Position numbers and translations under genes: made by a program. A stretch of 64,000 nucleotides of DNA from Aurantimonas marianensis (GTDB lineage Bacteria > Pseudomonadota > Alphaproteobacteria > Rhizobiales > Rhizobiaceae): positions 1-64,000 of the forward strand of contig NZ_JALHBS010000090.1 in the NCBI RefSeq assembly GCF_024195285.1. The letters run 5' to 3'. A model generated the notes under the pieces. It searched no databases, had not been told where the DNA came from, and worked only from the letters and a program-made list of their open reading frames with translations. This document shows positions 20,243 through 28,467 of the stretch, in pieces (position 1 is the stretch's first letter; every line of letters begins with the position of its first letter).

Positions 20243-20805
20243 GTCGGATCGCCTTCCTCGCGCTTCGGATCATCGTCGGATGCCATGTGCCGAAGCCATT
20301 CGACGAGATAGGCGGTGGCGGATAACCCGGTCAAGACCGCGGTGATCGCGACGAGAACGAGGATCAATCCGCCGAGAGACAAGCCGAAAGCGGGCTCGGC
20401 AAGAGCCACCGCCGCCAGTACGAGCTGTGCCAAGGTCGTCATTTTGGAGATCAGAAGTGGGCGAACCTTTACCGGCTGCCCCATCACATAGGACAACAGC
20501 ACCGCGGCGATGATGAGGAGATCGCGGCTGACCACGGCGACGGCCAGCCAGGCGGGCAACCGCCCAAGCAGACCGAGGCCGACGAACACCGTCATCAGCA
20601 GCACCTTGTCGGCGATCGGATCGAGATAAAGGCCGAGAGTCGATTGCTGGTTGAAGTGGCGGGCGATCGCCCCGTCGACCGCATCGGAAACGCCGGCTAG
20701 GATGAAGATCAGAAAAGCCAGAAGCCAATCGCCCTCGATCAATGCCCAGACTAGGATCGGGACGCCGAGAAGCCGGGCGATCGAGATGAAGTTCGGGACG
20801 GTCAT
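20239..20805 (-). CDS. CDP-alcohol phosphatidyltransferase family protein
   Basis: A 188-residue integral membrane enzyme with the full CDP-alcohol phosphatidyltransferase signature D-x2-D-G-x2-A-R-x8-G-x3-D-x3-D, seen as SDAVDGAIAR followed by GLYLDPIAD. It makes a phospholipid by moving a phosphatidyl group from CDP-diacylglycerol to an alcohol. It is distinct from the PgsA at 32848, so it may be a paralogue such as a cardiolipin synthase or a second phosphatidylglycerophosphate synthase; I cannot choose. The MTVPNFISIARL start is typical of the family, but no strong ribosome site precedes it, and the frame is open to 20895. It is divergent from purM. Confidence 0.85.
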   Translation of the reverse strand: MTVPNFISIARLLGVPILVWALIEGDWLLAFLIFILAGVSDAVDGAIARHFNQQSTLGLYLDPIADKVLLMTVFVGLGLLGRLPAWLAVAVVSRDLLIIAAVLLSYVMGQPVKVRPLLISKMTTLAQLVLAAVALAEPAFGLSLGGLILVLVAITAVLTGLSATAYLVEWLRHMASDDDPKREEGDPT

Positions 20806-20936
20806 GCGACCGCACCAGTATTTGACGAGAACCGCTTGCTCGCTCTCCGACACATCGTGACAATTCCTCGCCTCATGGCACCGGGTCTTGCTCACGTGCC
20901 GCTATCATGTCAACTCGGCGGAAACAGGCGGGAACC

Positions 20937-22004
20937 ATGACAGATACGAGCAACTCTCTGACCTACCGGGACGCGGGAGTCGATATCGACGCCGGCAATG
21001 ACCTCGTACAGCGTATCAAGCCGCATGTCCGCTCGACCCGGCGCCGCGGCGCCGACGGCGAAATCGGCGGCTTTGGCGGCCTGTTCGACCTCAAGGCGGC
21101 CGGCTTCGACGACCCTCTTCTGGTCGCGGCGAATGACGGCGTCGGCACGAAGCTCAGGATCGCCATCGAGACCGGCCTGCACGACACGATCGGCGTCGAT
21201 CTCGTGGCCATGTGCGTCAACGATCTCGTGGTCCAGGGCGCCGAGCCGCTGTTCTTCCTCGACTATTATGCCACCGGGCGGCTCGACCCCTCGGAGGGCG
21301 AAGCCATCGTCAAAGGCATCGCGAGCGGCTGCCGCCAGGCCGGATGCGCGCTGATCGGCGGCGAAACCGCCGAAATGCCGGGCCTTTATGCCGAGAAGGA
21401 CTACGATCTTGCCGGCTTTGCCGTCGGCGCCGTGGAACGCGACCGCCTGCTTCCTGCCGGTACGATCGAAGCCGGGGACATGATCCTCGGGCTGGCGTCC
21501 TCCGGGGCTCACTCGAACGGCTATTCGCTGATCCGCCGCATCGTCGAGCGGTCCGGCGCGCGCTATGGCGACCCGGCACCCTTCGACGCCGAGCGCACGC
21601 TGGGCGAAGCCCTGATCGAGCCGACCCGCATCTATGTCAAGCCGCTGCTTTCGGCCTTCGCCGAAACGAAAGGCATCAAGGCGCTGGCGCATATCACCGG
21701 CGGCGGCTTCGTCGAAAACATTCCGCGGGTCCTGCCGGAAACGCTGAGGGCCGACATAGACCTGTTCGCGGTTCCGGTGCCGCCGGTGTTCGGCTGGCTC
21801 GCCAAGGAAGGTGGCGTCGCCGAGACGGAGATGCTGCGCACCTTCAATTGCGGTATCGGCATGATCGTCGTCGTCTCAGAGGCCGACGCGGCGACGGTCG
21901 GCGCGATCCTGCAGACGGCGGGCGAGACGGTGGTTCCGCTGGGGCGCATCCTGCCGCGCAAGGACGCGGCGGTGACCTTCAACGGCGCGTTGCCGCTACC
22001 ATGA
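20937..22004 (+). CDS. purM: Phosphoribosylformylglycinamidine cyclo-ligase (AIR synthetase)
   Basis: A 355-residue enzyme of purine synthesis that closes the imidazole ring of AIR with ATP. The family blocks [36 protein letters not shown] and [14 protein letters not shown] are all present. An intact C-terminal AIRS domain contains [16 protein letters not shown]. The start at 20937 has GGCGGGA just upstream; the frame is open 10 codons further. The stop overlaps the purN start (ATGA at 22001-22004), so the two are translationally coupled. Confidence 0.97.
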   Translation: MTDTSNSLTYRDAGVDIDAGNDLVQRIKPHVRSTRRRGADGEIGGFGGLFDLKAAGFDDPLLVAANDGVGTKLRIAIETGLHDTIGVDLVAMCVNDLVVQGAEPLFFLDYYATGRLDPSEGEAIVKGIASGCRQAGCALIGGETAEMPGLYAEKDYDLAGFAVGAVERDRLLPAGTIEAGDMILGLASSGAHSNGYSLIRRIVERSGARYGDPAPFDAERTLGEALIEPTRIYVKPLLSAFAETKGIKALAHITGGGFVENIPRVLPETLRADIDLFAVPVPPVFGWLAKEGGVAETEMLRTFNCGIGMIVVVSEADAATVGAILQTAGETVVPLGRILPRKDAAVTFNGALPLP

Positions 22005-22693
22005 ATGGGATCCGCCGGCAGAGGATCGCGATCCTGATCTCCGGGCGCGGCACCAATATGACCGCCCTCGCCGCTGCCTGCATGGACCCCACCTATCCGG
22101 GCCAGATCGTTGGCGTCATTGCCAATCATGCCGACGCGCCGGGCCTTGAGACGGCCGAGCGCTCGGGCCTCACCGCCATCGCCGTCGAACAGAGCGCCTT
22201 CGCCGATCGCGCCAAGCACGAGGCGGCTGTGCTCAAGGCGCTGGACGATCTCAAGCCGGACGTCGTCTGCCTCGCGGGCTACATGCGGATCTTGTCGGAA
22301 GGCTTCGTGCGGCACTACACAGGGCGCCTGATCAACATCCACCCGTCGCTGCTGCCGCTGTTTCCCGGCCTCGACACCCATAGGCGCGCGCTGGCGACCG
22401 GCATGCGGGTGCATGGCTGCACCGTCCACTTCGTCACCGATCGCATGGACGAGGGACCGATCATCGCCCAGGCGGCGATCGCGATCGAGCCGGGCGACAC
22501 GGCCGAGACGCTGGCGGAGCGGCTCTTGCGCGCCGAGCACCGGCTGTATCCGCACGCGCTGCGGCTGGTGCTCGATGGCACGGTGCGCATGGTCAGCGGC
22601 CGCGCGATCGTCAAGGGCTCGCGCGCGCCCGCCGCGCCGGGCGACGACGATCCGCCCTACATTCTGGTGTCGCCGGAGGCGCGAAGGGGGTGA
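22001..22693 (+). CDS. purN: Phosphoribosylglycinamide formyltransferase
   Basis: A 230-residue 10-formyl-tetrahydrofolate-dependent GAR transformylase, the third step of purine synthesis. The N-terminal [15 protein letters not shown] binds the phosphoribosyl group. The catalytic Asn-His-Asp set is visible in [12 protein letters not shown] and the later [13 protein letters not shown]. The ATG overlaps the purM stop. The last 25 residues are a proline- and alanine-rich tail not needed for the fold. The next gene, parD, starts after a 56-base gap with its own promoter, so purN closes this operon. Confidence 0.96.
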   Translation: MNGIRRQRIAILISGRGTNMTALAAACMDPTYPGQIVGVIANHADAPGLETAERSGLTAIAVEQSAFADRAKHEAAVLKALDDLKPDVVCLAGYMRILSEGFVRHYTGRLINIHPSLLPLFPGLDTHRRALATGMRVHGCTVHFVTDRMDEGPIIAQAAIAIEPGDTAETLAERLLRAEHRLYPHALRLVLDGTVRMVSGRAIVKGSRAPAAPGDDDPPYILVSPEARRG

Positions 22694-22701
22694 ACAGATC
22701 G

Positions 22702-22732
22702 TTTGGCAGTCTTTGCCAAAATGCTGTAAAAT
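22702..22732 (+). promoter_or_regulatory. parDE promoter with palindromic operator
   Basis: TTGGCA (22703-22708) and TAAAAT (22727-22732), 18 bases apart, form a good sigma-70-like promoter. The -35 box lies inside a perfect palindrome TTTGGCA-N5-TGCCAAA (22702-22720). This is the expected layout for autorepression by a ribbon-helix-helix antitoxin. A strong AGGAGG (22737-22742) follows, seven bases before the parD start. Confidence 0.68.
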
Positions 22733-22749
22733 GGTCAGGAGGTATCACC

Positions 22750-23010
22750 ATGGCGACCATGAACGTTTCCCTGCCCGATCGGATGAAGGCATGGGTCGAG
22801 GCCCAGGCGGAAGCCGGCCGGTACAGCAATGCCAGCGACTACGTGCGCGACCTGATCCGCCGCGATCAGGACCGGGCCGGGAAGATCGCTCATATGCAGG
22901 CGCTCGTGACCGAGGGACTGGAGAGCGGTATCAGTTCCCGCTCGATGGACGAGATCGAAGCGGGCGCTCGCCGGGACGCCGACATCGATCCCGCCGGAGA
23001 TGACCTATAG
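22750..23010 (+). CDS. parD: ParD-type antitoxin
   Basis: An 86-residue antitoxin of the ParD/CopG ribbon-helix-helix type. The strand-helix-helix core is in the first 45 residues: MNVSLPDRMKAWVEAQ, then GRYSNASDYVRDLIRRD, the ParD hallmark. The rest is a flexible charged tail (residues 46-86) that would wrap the toxin. As dimers such proteins bind palindromes at their own promoter, and one is present upstream. The start has a near-ideal AGGAGG ribosome site. It overlaps the next gene by 11 bases, as is normal for antitoxin-toxin pairs. Confidence 0.92.
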   Translation: MATMNVSLPDRMKAWVEAQAEAGRYSNASDYVRDLIRRDQDRAGKIAHMQALVTEGLESGISSRSMDEIEAGARRDADIDPAGDDL

Positions 23011-23287
23011 GCTGACGGAGAAGGCAGCGGACGACATCCAGTGCATCTATGCGAACGGCATCCGCCTGTTCGGAGCCCGACAGGCGGCCCAGTACCACGC
23101 CCGCCTGCGCCGGAACTTCGAGACGCTGGCGCGCCACCCGGAACTCGCCCGCGAGCGAACCGAACTCGCGCCGCCTGTCCGCGTTCATCCCTGCGGTTCC
23201 CATGTCATCGTCTATGTGATCGATCAGAACGGTGTTCTGATCGTCCGCGTCCGCCACGGTCATGAGGACTGGTTAAATGCGGAATGA
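23000..23287 (+). CDS. parE: ParE-type toxin (RelE/ParE family)
   Basis: A 95-residue toxin of the RelE/ParE fold. It opens YRLTEKAADDIQCIYANGIRLFG, continues ARQAAQYHARLRRNFETLARHPELARER, and closes with the strand block VRVHPCGSHVIVYVIDQNGVLIVRVRHG, all typical of ParE. ParE toxins poison DNA gyrase; this target is assigned from the family, not shown here. It shares 11 bases with parD. Its stop overlaps an ATG at 23284 that opens the frame of the following AT-rich gene. It should not be confused with topoisomerase IV subunit B, which carries the same symbol. Confidence 0.92.
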   Translation: MTYRLTEKAADDIQCIYANGIRLFGARQAAQYHARLRRNFETLARHPELARERTELAPPVRVHPCGSHVIVYVIDQNGVLIVRVRHGHEDWLNAE

Positions 23288-23442
23288 CCGCTGACCGTCG
23301 AACTACACGACAATCGAATGCTCCGCGACAGAGGGCGCTTGAAACGGAATACGATGGTTCTATTTTACAAGAGGAGAGCTTGATCAATTTTTTTGTATGT
23401 CCTAAGATTTCCAATATTGCGTTGAAATCTTTGGTTTGGTTT

Positions 23443-23976
23443 ATGACGATCAAAAGCAATTTGTCGATTGAACAACGCTTGGAATTGGTATGCGAGGCCA
23501 TCCGATATTGTCAGAAGGTCCGCAACATGGGGATGGTAAAGGCAGCTTGGTCTAAAGCCTTGCGAGAGCCAATTTTCTTCATGTGGGAACGCCGGAACGG
23601 TGGAAAGAGAACAGCAGCGCAGTTTCAGTCCTTGAATGCATCCGGTCGTGACTGGGGTAGCCGTGAGATCGTTTATGATCATGCTGTACCATTTACATCC
23701 TTATCAGATGACTTGATGGCTATTGCCAATCCTAAACCAGAAGTTGTTCGAGAGATCCTCGATAAAAAGCTCGTCTGCTGTGTCATTACCAAGGACGAAG
23801 ATCGTGCTCTGATAAAAGCGGGTTTGAACAGCAAGATGCCAGAAGCTTGGGATGGCGAGGACCCCTTTGCGCGTTACAAATCGGTCGGGATCAAATTCGA
23901 GCCGAACCCACGTTGGAAATACGAGCCCCGAAACAGAATTATCAGTTCTGTTTCGTCCGATACCTCGCCAGCCTAG
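23443..23976 (+). CDS. AT-rich orphan protein of unknown function
   Basis: I do not recognise this protein. From the ATG at 23443 it is 177 residues. The frame is open from 23284 (ATGA overlap with parE), and a TTG at 23380 has GAGGAG just upstream, so the start is uncertain. It is soluble and mixed charged. Notable blocks are FMWERRNGGKRTAA, IVYDHAVPF (residues 77-85) and MPEAWDGEDPFARYKSVGI (132-150). The DHAVPF block resembles the first half of an HNH nuclease core, but the second half is not evident, so no nuclease call is made. Base use differs sharply from the neighbours: 20 of 60 bases in 23401-23460 are G or C. The stop abuts the stop of the opposing oxidoreductase gene with no gap. 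Acquired origin is likely. Confidence 0.72.
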   Translation: MTIKSNLSIEQRLELVCEAIRYCQKVRNMGMVKAAWSKALREPIFFMWERRNGGKRTAAQFQSLNASGRDWGSREIVYDHAVPFTSLSDDLMAIANPKPEVVREILDKKLVCCVITKDEDRALIKAGLNSKMPEAWDGEDPFARYKSVGIKFEPNPRWKYEPRNRIISSVSSDTSPA

Positions 23977-26088
23977 CTATGCGCCACCCCGCAACCACAC
24001 GCAATTGTCGTGGAACGCGGCGCCGCCGAAGGGCGCGACCGGATCGGCGCCGGTCAGCGTGTTGATCCCCTCCCCGTCGAGGAAATCCGTGTTCGCCCAG
24101 ATCCCCTCATGAACGAGGACGCCGGGCTTTACGGTTTCCGTGACGGTCAGCGACAGCCGCACCTCGCCCCGCTCATTGCCGATCGTCACGATATCGCCCG
24201 CGACCAGCCCCTCGCGAGCCGCGTCTTCGGGATGGATCATCAGTTCGGGCGCCCCTTCCCGCGAGCGCGAGCCGGTGGTTTCGGCGAAGGTCGAATTGAG
24301 GAACTGCCGCGCCGGTGACGTCGCGAGCCGATAGGGATGCGACGCGTCGGCCGCCTCGATCAGCTCGGCATGATCGGGGAACACCGGCAGACCCGCGACC
24401 GGCCCCTGCGGCCCGAGGCTGTCCGGCGGCCGGTTCGGCGCATAGCCACCGGTCCAGTCGGGCTTGAACCGGAACTTGCCGTCCGGCCAGGCGAAACCGT
24501 TCAGGAAATGCGCCTCCTCGAAGGGCGGCTGACAGTCGATCCAGCGGTCGCGTTTCAGCCCCTCATAACCCTCGGTGTGGCCGGCTTTCTTCACCATGTT
24601 GTCGATGAGGTCGCGCTCGGTCAGCCCAAAGCCCGGCCGGTCGGCGACGCCGAGCCGCCTGGCCAGCTCCTCGAAGACGAAATGGTTGGTCCGCACCGTC
24701 TCCGGCGGCTCGACAAGCTTCGGCCCCAGCACGATGTGGTTCTGGCCGCCGCCGCGATAGATGTCGTCATGCTCCAGGAACATCGTCGCCGGCAGCACCA
24801 GATCGGCGAGCCCGGCCGTATCGGTCATGAACTGCTCGTGGACGCAGGTGAACAGGTCGTCGCGCGCCAGACCCCGCCGCACCGGCCGTTGCTCCGGGCA
24901 GACATTGGCCGGATTGGTGTTCTGGATCAGCATCGCCGCAACCGGAGGCCCATCGCACAGCGCCTCGGCATCGCCGGTGAGCACCGCGCCGATGCGCGAC
25001 TGGTCGAGGGTGCGGATCGACGGGTCGCGATAAGCGGTGCCCATGATCTCGCTCTTGTCGAGGCCGAAGATGTCGGAATTGGAGTGGAAGGCGCCGCCGC
25101 CCTCGTGTTGCCAATGGCCGTAGACGGCGGGGACCGACATCACCGCGTGCATCGCCACGGCGCCGTTGCGCTGGCGGGTAAAGCCGTAGCCGAGGCGGAA
25201 ATAGCTGCGTTGTGTGCGGCCGATCAGCGCCGCGAAGGCCTCGATCGCCTCGACGTCGAGCCCGGTGATCGCCGCCGCCCATTGCGGCGTGCGGGTCGCA
25301 AGGTGCGCTTCCAGCCCGGCCGGATCGTCGGTGTAGCGGGCGAGATAGCCCCGGTCGGCGGTGCCATCCCGAAAGGCGATGTGCATCAGCGCGCAGGCGA
25401 GCGCGCCGTCGGTGCCGGGCCGAAGCTTCAAGGCCAGATCGGCCTGCTTCATCGTCGCATTGTCGTAGATGTCGATGACGACGATCTTCGCACCGCGCTC
25501 CTTGCGGGCTTTGGCCGCGTGGGTCATCACATTGACCTGCGTCGCCACCGCGTTGGTGCCCCAGATGATCACGCAGTCGGATTTCGCCATCTCGCGCGGG
25601 TCGGCGCCCCGCATCGCGCCGGCACCGACGAACCAGCCGGTCCACGCCATGTTGGTGCAGATCGTGTCGAACTGGCCGGAATAGCGCTTGGCGTGGCGCA
25701 GCCGGTGGATGCCGTCGCGCTGCACCAGGCCCATCGTGCCGGCATATTGATAGGGCCAGACCGCCTCGGAGCCGTGCCTGGCTTCGGCCTTGAGGAATTC
25801 CTCCGCCACCAGATCGAGCGCGTCGTCCCAGCCGATCTCGCGCCAGCCGCCCTCGCCTTTCGCGCCCACCCGCTGCAGCGGCTTCAACAGCCGGTCCTTG
25901 TGATGGATGCGCTCGGCGTAGCGGGCGACCTTGGCGCAGATCACCCCCGCGGTGTAGTCGTTTGCCGCCGCGCCGCGCACGCGCCCGATGGTGCGGCCGT
26001 CGAGCAGTTCGACATCGAGGGCGCAGGTGGACGGGCAGTCATGCGGGCAGGCGGAATGCCCCATGGTGACGGGAAGCGGCTTGTTCAT
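23977..26088 (-). CDS. Molybdopterin-dependent oxidoreductase
   Basis: A 703-residue enzyme of the DMSO-reductase/formate-dehydrogenase superfamily. The N-terminal iron-sulfur site has Cys14, Cys18, Cys22 and Cys51 (CPHDCPSTC then ICAK), fitting a [4Fe-4S] cluster. Bis-MGD binding blocks follow: VIIWGTNAVATQVN, the KLRPGTDGALACAL loop and MLIQNTNPANVCPEQ. A C-terminal molydopterin-dinucleotide-binding domain begins near residue 590 (PYRLATSPARQFLNSTF). There is no Tat signal, so it is cytoplasmic. No partner electron-transfer subunits lie next to it. The substrate is unknown. Confidence 0.9.
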   Translation of the reverse strand: MNKPLPVTMGHSACPHDCPSTCALDVELLDGRTIGRVRGAAANDYTAGVICAKVARYAERIHHKDRLLKPLQRVGAKGEGGWREIGWDDALDLVAEEFLKAEARHGSEAVWPYQYAGTMGLVQRDGIHRLRHAKRYSGQFDTICTNMAWTGWFVGAGAMRGADPREMAKSDCVIIWGTNAVATQVNVMTHAAKARKERGAKIVVIDIYDNATMKQADLALKLRPGTDGALACALMHIAFRDGTADRGYLARYTDDPAGLEAHLATRTPQWAAAITGLDVEAIEAFAALIGRTQRSYFRLGYGFTRQRNGAVAMHAVMSVPAVYGHWQHEGGGAFHSNSDIFGLDKSEIMGTAYRDPSIRTLDQSRIGAVLTGDAEALCDGPPVAAMLIQNTNPANVCPEQRPVRRGLARDDLFTCVHEQFMTDTAGLADLVLPATMFLEHDDIYRGGGQNHIVLGPKLVEPPETVRTNHFVFEELARRLGVADRPGFGLTERDLIDNMVKKAGHTEGYEGLKRDRWIDCQPPFEEAHFLNGFAWPDGKFRFKPDWTGGYAPNRPPDSLGPQGPVAGLPVFPDHAELIEAADASHPYRLATSPARQFLNSTFAETTGSRSREGAPELMIHPEDAAREGLVAGDIVTIGNERGEVRLSLTVTETVKPGVLVHEGIWANTDFLDGEGINTLTGADPVAPFGGAAFHDNCVWLRGGA

Positions 26089-26189
26089 CCCTCATCCATA
26101 GCGCAGCCGGTGACACCGCCAAAATTCATTTTGGCGATCGCATCCATTCGCGGCGCGGTGGAAGTCGGTCTGAATGTGGTTGCCGCGAG

Positions 26190-26216
26190 AAAAAAAGCCG
26201 GAACGTGCGTTCCGGC
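26190..26216 (-). terminator. Rho-independent terminator of the Old Yellow Enzyme gene
   Basis: Read on the minus strand, an 8-bp perfect stem GCCGGAAC/GTTCCGGC with a GCAC loop is followed by seven T. It lies 27 bases after the stop of the oxidoreductase gene at 26244. Confidence 0.9.
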
Positions 26217-26243
26217 CCTCTTCTCGCTGTCGCCGTCGCCCGA

Positions 26244-27356
26244 TCAGGCGGCTTCGGCGTAGCGGGTCCGCTCCTCTTCGCTCAGCGCCGGGTAGTCGAG
26301 ATAGCCTTCCTTGCCGCCGCCATAGAACGTCGCCTCGTCCCACTCGGCCAGCGGCGCATTGATTTCGAGCCGCGCGACCAGATCCGGATTGGAGATGAAC
26401 GGGCGGCCGAAGCAAATCAGATCCGCCTCGTCCGTCTCGATCCGCTCGATGGCCAGCTCGCGGTCATAGCGGTTGTTGCCCATGTAGAGGCCATCGAAAT
26501 GATCCTTCAGCGTCCACGCCTTGAAGGCGTGCGGATCGCGTTCGGTGCGCGTCGCTCCCTCGATGACATGGAGATAGACGAGCTTGCGCTTCGACAATTC
26601 CTCGACATAGCGGGTGAACAACGGCTCGGGATCGCTGTCGCGAAGATCGTTCGCCGGGCTTACCGGCGAGATGCGGATGCCGACCCGGTCGGCACCCCAG
26701 ACCTTGACCACCGCGTCGACGACTTCCAGCGGGAAACGCATACGGTTTTCGATCGAGCCGCCGTAATCGTCGGTCCGCTGGTTGGCGCCGTCGCGCAGGA
26801 ACTGGTCGAGAAGATAGCCATTGGCCGAGTGGATCTCGACGCCATCGAAGCCGGCCGCCTTGGCGTTTTCCGCCGCCTTCGCATAGTCGGCGACGATGCG
26901 CGGCAATTCGTCCCGCTCAAGCGCCCGAGGGGTCTCTGCGTCCTTGAGGCCATTGGCGGTAAAGGCCTGCATCTGCGGTTTTATCGCCGATGGGGCGACG
27001 GGCAGCGCGCCGCCGGGCTGCAAATCGGGGTGGGACACCCGCCCGACATGCCAGAGCTGCAGGAACATCTTGCCGCCCTCTGCATGGACGGCATCCGTCA
27101 CCTTCTTCCAAGCCGCGACCTGCTCGTCGGAAAAAATGCCGGGCGTCCAGGCATAGCCGCGACCTTCGGGCGAAATGTTGGTCGCCTCGGCAATGATCAG
27201 CCCCGCGCTCGCCCGTTGACGGTAATATTCGACGTGCAGGTCGTTCGGCACGCCCGCCTCGTTGGCGCGGCTGCGGGTCAGCGGCGCCATGACGACGCGG
27301 TTGGCGAGCTTGATCGGGCCGAGATCGACGGGCTGAAACAGTTTCGACTGAACCAT
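26244..27356 (-). CDS. NADH:flavin oxidoreductase, Old Yellow Enzyme family
   Basis: A 370-residue FMN enzyme of the OYE family (NemA-like), which reduces activated alkenes, nitro-esters or maleimides with NAD(P)H. Family blocks are clear: NRVVMAPLTRSRA near the N-terminus, FLQLWHVGRVSHP, the substrate-binding GVEIHSANGYLLDQFLRD, and NQRTDDYGGSIENRMRF. The ATG at 27356 has AAAGGA seven bases upstream. The frame stays open to 27521 but without family similarity. It has its own terminator. NemA itself is not claimed because OYE paralogues are numerous. Confidence 0.93.
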   Translation of the reverse strand: MVQSKLFQPVDLGPIKLANRVVMAPLTRSRANEAGVPNDLHVEYYRQRASAGLIIAEATNISPEGRGYAWTPGIFSDEQVAAWKKVTDAVHAEGGKMFLQLWHVGRVSHPDLQPGGALPVAPSAIKPQMQAFTANGLKDAETPRALERDELPRIVADYAKAAENAKAAGFDGVEIHSANGYLLDQFLRDGANQRTDDYGGSIENRMRFPLEVVDAVVKVWGADRVGIRISPVSPANDLRDSDPEPLFTRYVEELSKRKLVYLHVIEGATRTERDPHAFKAWTLKDHFDGLYMGNNRYDRELAIERIETDEADLICFGRPFISNPDLVARLEINAPLAEWDEATFYGGGKEGYLDYPALSEEERTRYAEAA

Positions 27357-27558
27357 TGCGGTGTCCTTTCGTGAATGCCAAGACGAGAGAAGTTGGACGT
27401 CGTGTCGCAGCCCAAGATGGGATTTCGCCGCGGCGCGGTAAGGCCCATGAACGCAGCGTTCGTCACGAAAGCTCCTGTTCGGGCGAGCCGCAACACCGGA
27501 TCGCCGCGGGGTGAACGCCAATGCGCCCCCGCCGCGGGATCATAAGAACGGGAGCAGG

Positions 27559-28401
27559 ATGAACTACCGCCACGCCTATCACGCCGGCAACTTCGCGGAT
27601 GTCGTGAAGCATGTTCTGATGAGCCGGTTGATCGACTATCTGAAGCGCAAGGACAAGCCGTTCCGGGTCTACGACACCCATGCCGGGCGCGGCCTCTATG
27701 CGCTGTCCGCGAACGAAGCGGTTCGGACCGGCGAGCATGCCGAGGGAATCGGGCGCCTCCGCGCTGCCGCCGAATTGACGACGAACCCGCTCTTTGCGCC
27801 GTATTTCACCGCGCTGCAGCCGGACATGGAACAGGATCGTTATCCCGGCTCGCCGCTGATCGCGCGGCGCCTCTTGCGCCCGCAGGATCGCCTGTCCGCC
27901 TACGAGCTTCATCCCGAGGAGGCGACGGTGCTGAAAGCGGTGTTCGCCGGCGACATCCAGACCAAGGCGATCGAACTCGACGGCTGGCTCGCCCTCGGCT
28001 CGCATGTGCCACCGAAGGAAAAGCGCGGACTCGTTCTGATCGACCCACCCTTCGAAAAGCCGAGTGAAGTGGAGGATATCGTCCTGGCCCTCGGCAAGGC
28101 GTTGCGCCGCTGGCCTGGCGGGACCTATGCGCTCTGGTACCCGCTGAAGCGGCGCGAGGCGGTGAATGTTCTGCATGACGGGCTGCGCACGCTCGGGATC
28201 GCCGACATGGTGGCTGTCGAATTCTTCCGCGAGCCGTATTCGACGGACCAGCGCTTCGTCGGCACCGGCATGGTCGTCATCAATCCACCCTTCATGTTCG
28301 CCGAGGAAGCCGAAGCGATCATGAAAGCCCTGCTGCCGGTGCTGGGGCGCGACCCCGGCGCAACATACGAGGTTTTTGCGCCTCCTGCCGTCGAGGCCTG
28401 A
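27559..28401 (+). CDS. rlmJ: 23S rRNA (adenine(2030)-N(6))-methyltransferase
   Basis: A 280-residue SAM-dependent methyltransferase of the RlmJ family, which methylates A2030 of 23S rRNA. The N-terminal MNYRHAYHAGNFADVVKH is diagnostic and is followed by the SAM part YDTHAGRGLY. The catalytic motif is LIDPPFEKPSE at about 173-183. The C-terminal part has the family blocks YALWYPLKRR and FVGTGMVVINPPF. The start has GGGAGCAGG just upstream. The gene is divergent from the Old Yellow Enzyme gene. Confidence 0.94.
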   Translation: MNYRHAYHAGNFADVVKHVLMSRLIDYLKRKDKPFRVYDTHAGRGLYALSANEAVRTGEHAEGIGRLRAAAELTTNPLFAPYFTALQPDMEQDRYPGSPLIARRLLRPQDRLSAYELHPEEATVLKAVFAGDIQTKAIELDGWLALGSHVPPKEKRGLVLIDPPFEKPSEVEDIVLALGKALRRWPGGTYALWYPLKRREAVNVLHDGLRTLGIADMVAVEFFREPYSTDQRFVGTGMVVINPPFMFAEEAEAIMKALLPVLGRDPGATYEVFAPPAVEA

Positions 28402-28467
28402 CGGCACCACGACCATTTTCATGCTAATCGTCGATCGGATCAGTCTTCCAAGCCGCGGGTTACCATC

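Noticed and set aside
24337-26262. 641-codon open frame antisense to the molybdopterin oxidoreductase
   Set aside because: Shadow frame from strong third-position GC bias; the opposing gene has clear catalytic motifs.
26092-26415. 107-codon minus-strand frame after the Old Yellow Enzyme gene
   Set aside because: It overlaps the gene end out of frame and runs across a strong terminator.
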